Shown here: one piece after another, positions 38,156-45,099 of the stretch | Numbering within the stretch: the first letter of the stretch is position 1 | Layout of the letters: each line of letters opens with the position of its first letter | NCBI GenBank assembly: GCA_020248985.1 | Contig: JADCGL010000033.1 | Location: 1-64,000, forward strand | Source: Telmatospirillum sp. | GTDB lineage: Bacteria > Pseudomonadota > Alphaproteobacteria > CACIAM-22H2 | Direction of reading: 5' to 3' | Length of the DNA: 64,000 nucleotides | The notes under the pieces: generated by a model | What the model saw: only the letters and a program-made list of their open reading frames with translations | Told to the model about the DNA's origin: nothing | The model's database searches: none | Translations under genes and position numbers: made by a program

Positions 38156-38815
38156 TTATTTCGGCTGCGGCACGATGCGCAAATACGGCTTGGGCGCTTT
38201 CCAGCCGTCCGGATATTTGGCTTTGGCCTGGTCGTCGGAGACCGAGCCCGCAATGATCACATCCTCGCCGTTTTTCCAGTTCACCGGCGTCGCGACCTGG
38301 TGCTTCGCCGTGAGCTGGATCGAATCCAGCAGGCGCAGCACCTCGTCGAAATTGCGCCCCGACGTCATCGGATAGATCAGCATGGCTTTGATCTTCTTGT
38401 CGGGCCCGATGATGAAGACCGTGCGCACGGTCGCATTGTCCGCCGCCGTGCGGCCGTTGGCGGTGCTGCCCGCCGCTTCCGGAAGCATGTCGTAAAGCTT
38501 TGCAACCGCTAGCGTTGGATCGCCTATCATCGGAAATTCGACCTTCGCGCCTTGCGTCTCCTCGATGTCGGCCGCCCAGCGCGCGTGGTTGTCGACCGGA
38601 TCGACGCTGAGGCCGATCACCTTCGTGTTGCGCTTGGCGAATTCGGGCTTGAGGCGTGCGACGTAGCCGAGCTCGGTCGTGCAGACGGGCGTGAAATCCT
38701 TGGGATGCGAGAACAGCACCGCCCAGCTGTCGCCGATCCATTCGTGGAAACGGATCGTGCCCTGGGTCGTGGTGGCGGTGAAGTCGGGCGCAACGGCGTT
38801 GATGCGCAAGGTCAT
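38156..38815 (-). CDS. 1-Cys peroxiredoxin (Prx6 type)
   Basis: A 219-residue thiol peroxidase. The peroxidatic cysteine is in HPKDFTPVCTTELG (about Cys47), with the typical Prx6 C-terminal dimerisation part (YPMTSGRNFDEVLRLLDSIQ, WKNGEDVIIAGSVSD) and no resolving VCPA motif. It reduces peroxides in the cytoplasm. The start MTLRINAVAPDF is preceded by GGGAG. Its promoter region is shared with the puc operon on the other strand. Confidence 0.93.
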   Translation of the reverse strand: MTLRINAVAPDFTATTTQGTIRFHEWIGDSWAVLFSHPKDFTPVCTTELGYVARLKPEFAKRNTKVIGLSVDPVDNHARWAADIEETQGAKVEFPMIGDPTLAVAKLYDMLPEAAGSTANGRTAADNATVRTVFIIGPDKKIKAMLIYPMTSGRNFDEVLRLLDSIQLTAKHQVATPVNWKNGEDVIIAGSVSDDQAKAKYPDGWKAPKPYLRIVPQPK

Positions 38816-38915
38816 GGTTTGGCTCTCCCTTCGGACGGAATCTCGGACGCGGACGCTACCACGCATGCGAGCCGGTCGACAGCAATCCGCCCGGCAGCGA
38901 CTCCGCGATCCAATA

Positions 38916-38933
38916 TGTAATACTTAGATAACA
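38916..38933. promoter_or_regulatory. PpsR/CrtJ-type site (TGT-N12-ACA)
   Basis: TGTAATACTTAGATAACA fits the TGT-N12-ACA consensus of the redox-responsive repressor PpsR/CrtJ of photosynthesis genes. One copy only; such a match has roughly a one-in-ten chance of arising by accident in this interval, so confidence is moderate. Confidence 0.45.
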
Positions 38934-39113
38934 ACAATAAGCGACAGGTAGAATTTACATAATAGAGTACCGTATGACACTGTAAAATTATCCAGAATTC
39001 GTAAAAACCATTCATAAACCAACATAAACCGTGAAATTTCCGCTTGGCGCGGTCGCGGTCGCTTGGTAAGTTGGGCTGTTCATCGATTCCTCCGTTTGGG
39101 TCGATGACGTGTT

Positions 39114-39156
39114 CTCAAGTTGTAAACCCTGCGTGCGGGATCTGCACGCTCTTGAG
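39114..39156 (+). promoter_or_regulatory. Hairpin in puc mRNA leader
   Basis: An outer stem CTCAAG/CTTGAG (39114-39119, 39151-39156) and an inner stem GCGTGC/GCACGC (39131-39136, 39144-39149) stack with an 11-base bulge on the 5' side. It ends 15 bases before the AGGAGG of pucB and could protect the transcript or act as an operator. Confidence 0.5.
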
Positions 39157-39183
39157 TCCCAAAGAACCCCTAGGAGGAACGAC

Positions 39184-39339
39184 ATGTCCGACGATCCCAC
39201 CAAAGTCTGGCCGACGGGCCTGACCCTGCCGGAGGCGGAGGAGATCCACCGTCACATCATCGACGGAACGCGCATCTTCGCGCTGGTGTCGCTGGCGGCG
39301 CACCTGATGGCGTACATGTTCACGCCCTGGCTGAAATAG
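39184..39339 (+). CDS. pucB: Light-harvesting 2 beta subunit
   Basis: A 51-residue antenna polypeptide of the photosynthetic membrane. One helix carries His40 (AAHLMAY), ligand of the ring bacteriochlorophyll, and His22 with Arg30 (EIHRHIIDGTR), the region contacting the B800 pigment. The His22-His40 spacing of 18 equals that of known LH2 beta chains, and the C-terminus is TPWLK. A strong AGGAGG lies 6 bases before the ATG. First gene of pucBAC. Confidence 0.95.
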   Translation: MSDDPTKVWPTGLTLPEAEEIHRHIIDGTRIFALVSLAAHLMAYMFTPWLK

Positions 39340-39350
39340 GAGAACGCACC

Positions 39351-39584
39351 ATGTTTTACGGAAGAATGTGGCTGGTCGTGAAGCCGTCGGTCGGCATCCC
39401 CATGGGTGCGGTCGGCATCTTTGGAGTCTCGCTGTTCGTGCATGCGTGCATCCTCACGAACACGACGTGGTTCCCGGCCTTCCTGAACGGCAACGCCAAA
39501 CCGCGCATCGTTTCGGAACTCGTCGTGCCCACGGGACAACCGCCAGGAACGCAAGCGCTCGCGTCTTTGGAACTCCCGAAGTAA
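39351..39584 (+). CDS. pucA: Light-harvesting 2 alpha subunit, B800-820-like
   Basis: A 77-residue antenna polypeptide. The N-terminus MFYGRMWLVVKPSVGIP aligns with known LH2 alpha chains without gaps. His31 (LFVHACIL) ligates ring bacteriochlorophyll and TTWFPAF follows. The positions that hydrogen-bond B850 acetyl groups (Tyr44-Trp/Tyr45 in B800-850 complexes) are Phe44-Leu45 here, as in B800-820 (LH3) complexes. The C-terminal tail is about 24 residues longer than usual. It begins 11 bp after pucB. Confidence 0.95.
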   Translation: MFYGRMWLVVKPSVGIPMGAVGIFGVSLFVHACILTNTTWFPAFLNGNAKPRIVSELVVPTGQPPGTQALASLELPK

Positions 39585-39612
39585 CGGGGCCTTACGGCAG
39601 ACGACGTCAACG

Positions 39613-39640
39613 GGCCGGGGTCCACGTCAGGATCCCGGCC
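39613..39640 (+). promoter_or_regulatory. Intercistronic hairpin between pucA and pucC
   Basis: An 11-bp stem (39613-39623 with 39630-39640, one G-U pair) with a 6-base ACGTCA loop lies 28 bases after pucA. No T-run follows directly. Hairpins in this position are known to stabilise upstream antenna mRNA or reduce readthrough, giving a high antenna-to-PucC ratio. Confidence 0.7.
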
Positions 39641-39687
39641 TGTTTCGTTTGCGGGGCTGCGACGTCTTCTCCATCGAGGATCGCGCG

Positions 39688-41133
39688 ATGAGTGGAATGT
39701 CCCAGAGTGGAATGCGTCAGAAAGCCGTGCTGTTCCTGCTGCAGGCGGGACCGCGCTTCCTGCCTTTTGCGGATGCGGCAACGCCGGATCTGCCGCTTGG
39801 CCGCCTGCTGCGACTGTCCTTGTTCCAAGTTTCGGTTGGCATGGCGCTGGTGCTGCTGGTCGGCACGCTGAACCGCGTGATGATCGTCGAACTCGGCGTC
39901 TCGGCTGCCCTGGTCGGCGTGATGATTTCGCTGCCGTTGATTTTCGCGCCCTTCCGCGCGCTGATCGGCTTTCGCTCGGACACGCACAATTCGGCTCTCG
40001 GTTGGCGGCGCGTGCCCTTCATCTGGCGCGGCACCATGATCCAATTCGGCGGTTTGGCACTGATGCCGTTTTCGCTGCTGGTGCTGGCCGGCGGCGGCGA
40101 GTCCGCCGATGCGCCGGCGTGGATCGGCCAGCTCGGGGCCGGCTTCGCGTTTTTGCTGGTGGGTGCGGGGCTGCATATGACGCAGACCGTAGGGCTTGCG
40201 TTGGCAACCGATCTCGCCCCGGTCGAATCGCAACCCAAAGTCGTCGGGCTCATGTATGTGATGCTGCTCGTCGGCATGGTCGTTTCGGCGCTTTTGTTCG
40301 GCTGGCTGCTCGCGGATTTTTCGCCGCTGCGTCTCGTCCAGGTCATTCAAGGCGCGGCGATGGCGACCATCGCGCTCAACGTCGTGGCGCTGTGGAAGCA
40401 GGAGCCACGCAAGCCGCGCTACGGTGCGGCCGTGGCGGCCGCACCGGCCAAGCAGCCTTCCTTCGTCGAAGCCTGGGCCCATTTTGCTGCCGGCGACCGC
40501 GCGATCCGCCGCTTGATCGCGACCGGTTTCGGCACGATGGCGTTCAGCATGTCCGACGTGCTGCTCGAGCCCTATGGCGGGCAGATCCTGCATATGCCGG
40601 TCGGCACCACGACAGCACTGACCGCAACGCTCGCGATCGGCGGCTTGTTCGGCTTCGGGCTTGCCTCGCGCGTGCTCGGCCGCGGTGCGGACCCGTTCCG
40701 CATGGCGAGCTACGGCGCTTTGGTCGGCATTCCGGCCTATCTGGCGCTGATCGCGTCGGCGCCGTTCGATGCCCCCGTGCTGTTCGGGTTGGGCACGGCG
40801 GCGGTCGGGTTCGGGGCAGGGCTGTTCGGCCACGGCACTTTGACGGCAACGATGAATCTCGCCCCCAAGAGCCAGACGGGCCTTGCTCTCGGCGCTTGGG
40901 GGGCGGTCCAGGCTTCGGCCGCGGGGCTCGCAGTGGCGTTGGGCGGCATCGTCTACGAAGCCGTCGCTTGGTTTGCCGCCGCGCGCGGGCTCGACCCGGC
41001 AACCGGCTACAACGCCGTTTATGCGATCGAGATCGCGCTGCTGTTCGCCGCCTTGCTGGCGATGCTGCCGCTGCTGCGGCGTGCCCCCGCCCTTGCAGGC
41101 GCGCCCCCGCCGACCGGTGCGGCCGTGTCGTGA
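39688..41133 (+). CDS. pucC: PucC/LhaA-family protein of the BCD major facilitator group
   Basis: A 481-residue, about 12-span inner-membrane protein required for antenna assembly and probably for bacteriochlorophyll delivery. Family marks are LGRLLRLSLFQVSVGMALVL, FRALIGFRSDTHNSALGWRR, PFIWRGTMIQFGG, and TGFGTMAFSMSDVLLEPYGG. GAGGA precedes the ATG at 39688. Third gene of pucBAC. Confidence 0.95.
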   Translation: MSGMSQSGMRQKAVLFLLQAGPRFLPFADAATPDLPLGRLLRLSLFQVSVGMALVLLVGTLNRVMIVELGVSAALVGVMISLPLIFAPFRALIGFRSDTHNSALGWRRVPFIWRGTMIQFGGLALMPFSLLVLAGGGESADAPAWIGQLGAGFAFLLVGAGLHMTQTVGLALATDLAPVESQPKVVGLMYVMLLVGMVVSALLFGWLLADFSPLRLVQVIQGAAMATIALNVVALWKQEPRKPRYGAAVAAAPAKQPSFVEAWAHFAAGDRAIRRLIATGFGTMAFSMSDVLLEPYGGQILHMPVGTTTALTATLAIGGLFGFGLASRVLGRGADPFRMASYGALVGIPAYLALIASAPFDAPVLFGLGTAAVGFGAGLFGHGTLTATMNLAPKSQTGLALGAWGAVQASAAGLAVALGGIVYEAVAWFAAARGLDPATGYNAVYAIEIALLFAALLAMLPLLRRAPALAGAPPPTGAAVS

Positions 41134-41215
41134 CCGCCGGGCGGACATCGAACTTGCCGCCCGAATTTGCCGCCTCTATGCTTTTGTGACTGCACGCGAC
41201 CCATCGGAGCCCCAC

Positions 41216-41368
41216 ATGTCGAAGAAGATCATTCGGACCTACCGCTCGTTGATGTACCTGCTGCCGGTCTTCGTGCTGCTGGTTCTGTTCCCGAGTTCGG
41301 GACCGGTCGCGCCCGTAATGGCGCTGCTCGCCATCATTTTCATCCTGTTCAATTGGCTCGATAGCTGA
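41216..41368 (+). CDS. Small membrane protein, 50 residues
   Basis: MSKKIIRTYRSLMYLLPVF starts a first hydrophobic span, a PSSGP turn follows, then a second span MALLAIIFILFNWL. GGAG lies 9 bases before the ATG. It is 82 bp after pucC on the same strand, so it may be in the puc transcript. The family is not recognised. Confidence 0.6.
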   Translation: MSKKIIRTYRSLMYLLPVFVLLVLFPSSGPVAPVMALLAIIFILFNWLDS

Positions 41369-41472
41369 TCCGGCACGCTGTCGCGCCGCGCTGATGCCGC
41401 ATCGCCGTTTGATCCGGTGACGGCACGCAGCGCTCGCCTGTTCGCCGGCCGATCGCAAACGACGCCGGCAAG

Positions 41473-41970
41473 ATGACGCCTATGCGCGACTTTACAGTCG
41501 AACCCTTCGAAACCGAACTCTGGCATCCGCGCACGCGCGGCGTCTACGCGCATTGGCAGAGCCTGCCGCGCCCGCGCGGACGCCTTCCGGCGCGCGCGGC
41601 GTTCGATGCCTTTGCCGTCCCGTCCGCATTGGGCTGGATCTGGATGCATGAAATCGAGCGCGATCCGTTCCGGCTGCGCTGCCGCCTGTTCGGCACGCGC
41701 GTCGCAGCGGCAGTCGGTGTCGACATAACCGGCCAGTATCTCCAAGACCGCCCCTTGTCGGATCCGCAGCGCCCGCTCGACGATACGCGCCTGCGCACAA
41801 CGGCGATCGACGGCTTGGCGACTTGGGCGCGCACACCGCCGATCCTGCAGCACGGCGATCTCTGGACGGAGGTCGAAAGCCTGACGGTGCCGTTGGCCGA
41901 CGACGGCGAACATCCCGACATCCTGCTGGGCGTCTCGGTCTATTACCGTTTCGACGGCTCGGACGTGTGA
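41473..41970 (+). CDS. PAS_5-type single-domain protein
   Basis: A 165-residue protein with the layout of the PAS_5 family: WQSLPRPRGRLPARAAFD at the N-terminus, then FRLRCRLFGTRVAAAVGVD, ITGQYL and a C-terminal TVPLADDG with ILLGVSVYYRF. No output domain, so its partner is unknown. A relative lies at 63164-63634. The last 28 bp overlap the convergent repressor gene. Confidence 0.75.
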   Translation: MTPMRDFTVEPFETELWHPRTRGVYAHWQSLPRPRGRLPARAAFDAFAVPSALGWIWMHEIERDPFRLRCRLFGTRVAAAVGVDITGQYLQDRPLSDPQRPLDDTRLRTTAIDGLATWARTPPILQHGDLWTEVESLTVPLADDGEHPDILLGVSVYYRFDGSDV

Positions 41971-42323
41971 GCGCCGCGGCGCCGTCGCACCGGCTGGCGC
42001 TGCGGCGCGCAATAGATCCGGTACAGCGTTTCGAGCACGCGCGTGACCGCGGCGCCGGCAAGCCTGTAGTGGATCGTCTGGCCGTCGCGGCGCGCGGCCA
42101 CGAGTCCGAGTGCGCGCATTTTGGAAAGATGCTGCGACAGAGCGGCCGGGCTCAGGGCGACGATCTCGGCGAGCGTGCCGGCGGACTTTTCCCCGTCCAA
42201 GAGACTGCACAGCGCCATCAGCCGCTTGCCGTTGGCCATTGCGCCGAGCAGCGCAGCCGCCTGTTCGGCTTTCGATTCCAGGGCGTTGGCGGCGATTTTC
42301 CGGCGTCTCGATTCCATCTTCAT
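41943..42323 (-). CDS. ArsR-family repressor of SqrR/BigR/YgaV type
   Basis: A 126-residue winged-helix repressor. The DNA-recognition part is LSPAALSQHLSKMRALGLV. Two cysteines, Cys39 (LMALCSLLDG) and Cys105 (YRIYCAP), are 66 residues apart, the same spacing as the persulfide-sensing pair in SqrR (41/107) and BigR (42/108), where a polysulfide bridge releases DNA. It is divergent from a sulfur-transport operon, with a near-perfect palindrome between. In Rhodobacter SqrR also affects photosynthesis genes. Confidence 0.87.
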   Translation of the reverse strand: MKMESRRRKIAANALESKAEQAAALLGAMANGKRLMALCSLLDGEKSAGTLAEIVALSPAALSQHLSKMRALGLVAARRDGQTIHYRLAGAAVTRVLETLYRIYCAPQRQPVRRRRGAHTSEPSKR

Positions 42324-42330
42324 TATTTTA

Positions 42331-42346
42331 GTATTTTCGAATATAC
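42331..42346. promoter_or_regulatory. Palindromic operator for the SqrR/BigR-type repressor
   Basis: GTATTTTCGAATATAC is palindromic at 14 of 16 positions, in an AT-rich 60-bp interval between two divergent starts (8 bp from the repressor ATG, 40 bp from the DUF2892 ATG). Binding would repress both directions. Confidence 0.65.
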
Positions 42347-42386
42347 TTAACAATAGATTTCCGCCCGAAACCCTCAGGAGGTTCCC

Positions 42387-42611
42387 ATGGCCAATGTCGG
42401 ATCGATCGACCGCATGCTGCGTGCTGCAGGCGGTGTCGTGCTGCTCGTGGCACCGTTCCTGCCGCCCTTCGCCGATTTCTTTGCGGCTTTCGGGCTGTGG
42501 AAATTCGCGGTCGTCGCGGTGGGGGCGATCCTGATCGCGACGGCCGCATTCCGCTTCTGCCCCGCCTATCGGCTCGTCGGCATTTCCACGTGCCGCATGC
42601 CGGCGCCGTGA
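42387..42611 (+). CDS. DUF2892 membrane protein (YgaP-like C-terminal module)
   Basis: A 74-residue protein with two membrane spans. The family start MANVGSIDRMLRAAGGVVLL and the conserved FCPAYRLVGISTCR near the end (two cysteines) are present. The module often sits behind rhodanese domains and in BigR/YgaV regulons dealing with sulfane sulfur. AGGAGG precedes the ATG. First gene of a three-gene operon. Confidence 0.88.
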   Translation: MANVGSIDRMLRAAGGVVLLVAPFLPPFADFFAAFGLWKFAVVAVGAILIATAAFRFCPAYRLVGISTCRMPAP

Positions 42612-42618
42612 TGCCGCG

Positions 42619-43056
42619 ATGACGGATTTTCCTTTTCTTGCCGCGTTGGCGGGCGGTGCGCTGATCGGTGCGGCCGCCGTGCTGCTGATGCTGTTCGAGG
42701 GGCGAATTGCCGGCATAAGCGGCATTGCATCGCGCCTCTTGCCGCCTTATGCCGACGGCGCTTTTGCTGGCCGCGAATTTGCCGGGCGGGCGGCCTTCGT
42801 GTTGGGTCTCGTCGCTGCACCGGTTGCGTGGCTCCTGGTTGCCGGCCAGATGCCGGAACTCGTCGTCGAGGCGGGGCCCGCATTGCTTGTCGTGGCGGGG
42901 CTGCTGGTCGGTTTCGGCGCTGTTTGGGGCAGCGGCTGCACATCGGGCCATGGCGTGTGCGGGCTTTCGCGACTCTCGACGCGCTCCTTCGTTGCCGTTG
43001 GGACCTTCATGGCGACGGCGATCGCGGCCGCCATTTTGTGGCGGCACTTCCTGTGA
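42619..43056 (+). CDS. YeeE/YedE-family sulfur transporter half (PmpA-like)
   Basis: A 145-residue protein with about four membrane spans. The family motif WGSGCTSGHGVCGLSRLS has the cysteines expected to guide thiosulfate or sulfane sulfur through the membrane. It starts 8 bp after the DUF2892 gene and is followed 9 bp later by its DUF6691 partner; the two halves together correspond to a full-length YeeE. Confidence 0.9.
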   Translation: MTDFPFLAALAGGALIGAAAVLLMLFEGRIAGISGIASRLLPPYADGAFAGREFAGRAAFVLGLVAAPVAWLLVAGQMPELVVEAGPALLVVAGLLVGFGAVWGSGCTSGHGVCGLSRLSTRSFVAVGTFMATAIAAAILWRHFL

Positions 43057-43064
43057 GGCCGGCA

Positions 43065-43526
43065 ATGGCGATCTTCGTGCAGTTCGCGATCGGTCTGCTG
43101 TTCGGACTCGGGCTCGTCGTCTCGGGCATGTCGAACCCGGCAACCGTGCTTGGCTTTCTCGATTTTGCGGCGATAGGAGCAGGCAGTTGGGATCCGCGCC
43201 TAGCCTTCGTGCTGGCCGGTGCGGTCGGGGTTGCAGCACTCGGCTATCGCGTGGTGCTGGCGCGCAAGCAGCCGGTCCTGGCCGATACGTTCCATTTGCC
43301 GACGGCGACTTCCGTCGATGCGCGCCTCGTTGCAGGTGCTGCGATCTTCGGCGTCGGTTGGGGGCTCGTTGGCTTCTGCCCGGGCCCGGCCTTTGTTGCG
43401 TTGGGGACCGGGGCCTGGCCCGCTTTCCTTTTTGTCGCTGCGATGCTGGCCGGCATGGCCGCCGCACGCGAATTGGCGCGGCGCTTCAGCCCGAATCGGC
43501 GAGCGCCAGCAGCATCCGGCGCATGA
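43065..43526 (+). CDS. DUF6691/YeeE-family sulfur transporter half (PmpB-like)
   Basis: A 153-residue protein with about four membrane spans: GLLFGLGLVVSGMSNPATVLGFLD at the N-terminus and FGVGWGLVGFCPGPAFVALG later, typical of the second half of YeeE-type carriers. The single Cys in GFCPGP matches the family. The 3' end overlaps the convergent Rieske gene by 41 bp. Confidence 0.9.
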   Translation: MAIFVQFAIGLLFGLGLVVSGMSNPATVLGFLDFAAIGAGSWDPRLAFVLAGAVGVAALGYRVVLARKQPVLADTFHLPTATSVDARLVAGAAIFGVGWGLVGFCPGPAFVALGTGAWPAFLFVAAMLAGMAAARELARRFSPNRRAPAASGA

Positions 43527-44478
43527 TGAGGCCGGGCTTGTCCGACGGCATGTGCCGTTCGGCGGTCGCCGAATCCCGCAGCGGCACGTAAGGGTCCGTC
43601 GCTTCGAGCACGGCTTTGTCTTCGAGCGTAACCGCACGGTCGAACGCCACGGCCTTTGCGGCCGGCACGTCTTCTTCGCGGTCGTTGCGATAGGCCCATT
43701 GCACAAGCCGCGTATGGCCGTCGTCGACCGGCACGGTCGCGGTCACGATGCGGTGCGCAACCCCGTTGGGATAGGTGAGGTCGAGCTTGCGCAGGAACGG
43801 CGCCCAATAGCGGTGGACGGTTGTGCGCGTCGTGGTTTCGCTCGCGACGCCCGAATAGGCGGCCCCGATGGCGCGGTTGGCTGCGCGAATGACCGTGTGC
43901 GCCACGAACCCGTCGGCGAATTCTTCGATGCTGTTTTCGGCGGGGATCGGATTGTGCGTATTGCCGAATGTCGCCTGGTGCACGAATTCGATATGCGCAT
44001 TGTCGAACTCGTTTTCCATGAGCCGCAACGCACCGCAGGCCCAATTCTCGGCGAATTCGGGAATGCGCCGCCAAGCGGGATCGGAATCTTCGGCGAAATC
44101 GGGGATGTCGGCTTGCGGCGTGTCGAGGGCGACCCAGACATGGCCGTAGCGCGCCTGGGCATGGAACGCGGCGATCTTGATGTTGCCGGTCGCGGCCGGA
44201 TCGGCGCGCTGCGGGATGCGCACGCATTTGCCCGTGCGGTCGAACGTCCAGCCGTGATAGCCGCACACGATGGCGCCGTTTTCGACGTGCCCGATCGAGA
44301 GTTTGGCCGTGCGATGGCAGCAGCGGTCGATGGTTGCGGCAGGCGCACCCGTTTCGTCGAGCCAAAGCACAAGATCGAGCCCAAGCAGGCGCTGGGCGAC
44401 CGGCCCTGCGGCAAGATCCTCGACGCGCACGAGCGGATACCAGAAGCGCTTCAGCGCCGGAATTTCGGACGGTTTCAT
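43486..44478 (-). CDS. Rieske-type aromatic ring-hydroxylating oxygenase subunit
   Basis: A 330-residue protein. The N-terminal Rieske [2Fe-2S] site is CCHRTAKL with CGYHGWTFD (about residues 57-85). The catalytic-domain mononuclear iron site is DNAHIEFVH (about residues 165-173). The domain order resembles vanillate demethylase, toluenesulfonate and chlorophyllide-type oxygenases. The substrate is unknown and no reductase gene is adjacent. Start ATG at 44478 (a TTG 15 bases upstream is less likely). Confidence 0.87.
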   Translation of the reverse strand: MKPSEIPALKRFWYPLVRVEDLAAGPVAQRLLGLDLVLWLDETGAPAATIDRCCHRTAKLSIGHVENGAIVCGYHGWTFDRTGKCVRIPQRADPAATGNIKIAAFHAQARYGHVWVALDTPQADIPDFAEDSDPAWRRIPEFAENWACGALRLMENEFDNAHIEFVHQATFGNTHNPIPAENSIEEFADGFVAHTVIRAANRAIGAAYSGVASETTTRTTVHRYWAPFLRKLDLTYPNGVAHRIVTATVPVDDGHTRLVQWAYRNDREEDVPAAKAVAFDRAVTLEDKAVLEATDPYVPLRDSATAERHMPSDKPGLIMRRMLLALADSG

Positions 44479-44597
44479 GGGGTGGGACGGCAAGCAATTC
44501 GGGTGCCAATCGCATCAAGGCGGGCCGCTCTCGACGCGGTGCGGGTCTCTGTGCTGAGCTTTGCAGGCCCCCAAACCGATCGCGGAGCCCCTTGCCG

Positions 44598-45023
44598 ATG
44601 AGCGACAAACCCAAACTCGCCGACTATCCGCGCCAAGCCTACGACAAGCTGCGCTATGCCGACACCGACCGGCAAGGGCACGTCAACAACGCCGTGTTCG
44701 CGACGTTTTTCGAGACCGGCCGTGTCGAATTTTTGTACGATCCGGCCGCACCCTTGCACGCGCCCGACGGCGCGTTTGTGATCGCGCGCGTCGCCGTCGA
44801 TTTCGTCGACGAAATCCGCTGGCCGGGCAAGGTCGATATCGGCAGCCGCGTCGCGTCGATCGGGCGCTCGTCGATCCGGCTCGAACAAGCGTTGTTTCAG
44901 GACGGCCGCCATGTCGCCTCGGCCGAGAGCGTGATCGTGCATGTCGACACGGGCGACCGCAAATCGCGACCGCTGCCGGAAGCAAGCGTCGCAGCCCTCG
45001 AAGCCTGCAAGGGACGCCAATAG
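44598..45023 (+). CDS. Acyl-CoA thioesterase (4HBT, hotdog fold)
   Basis: A 141-residue hotdog thioesterase with the 4-hydroxybenzoyl-CoA-type signature YADTDRQGHVNNAVFATFFE (the Asp in TDRQGHVNN is catalytic in the family), followed by RVAVDFVDEIRWPGKVDI. Probably hydrolyses short acyl-CoA. Divergent from the Rieske gene, 119 bp between starts. Confidence 0.88.
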   Translation: MSDKPKLADYPRQAYDKLRYADTDRQGHVNNAVFATFFETGRVEFLYDPAAPLHAPDGAFVIARVAVDFVDEIRWPGKVDIGSRVASIGRSSIRLEQALFQDGRHVASAESVIVHVDTGDRKSRPLPEASVAALEACKGRQ

Positions 45024-45099
45024 TTTGCAGTGGAATTCGTCCTGGCCCTCGGCGACAATCCCTCTCAAAGACGAGAACAAAAACGAGGGGGAGGGATCG

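Larger units (their letters stand above)
38816..39183. promoter_or_regulatory. Control region between peroxiredoxin and puc operon (368 bp)
   Basis: An AT-rich stretch (about 38910-39050) unlike the surrounding DNA carries the divergent promoters. It contains a PpsR/CrtJ-type palindrome (38916-38933) and, close to pucB, an inverted repeat in the predicted leader (39114-39156). No convincing -35/-10 pair for pucB was found. Confidence 0.6.

Noticed and set aside
38981-38998. Second PpsR-type site in the puc upstream region
   Set aside because: TGT is present but the right half is AAT instead of ACA. Other TGT positions also fail the spacing.
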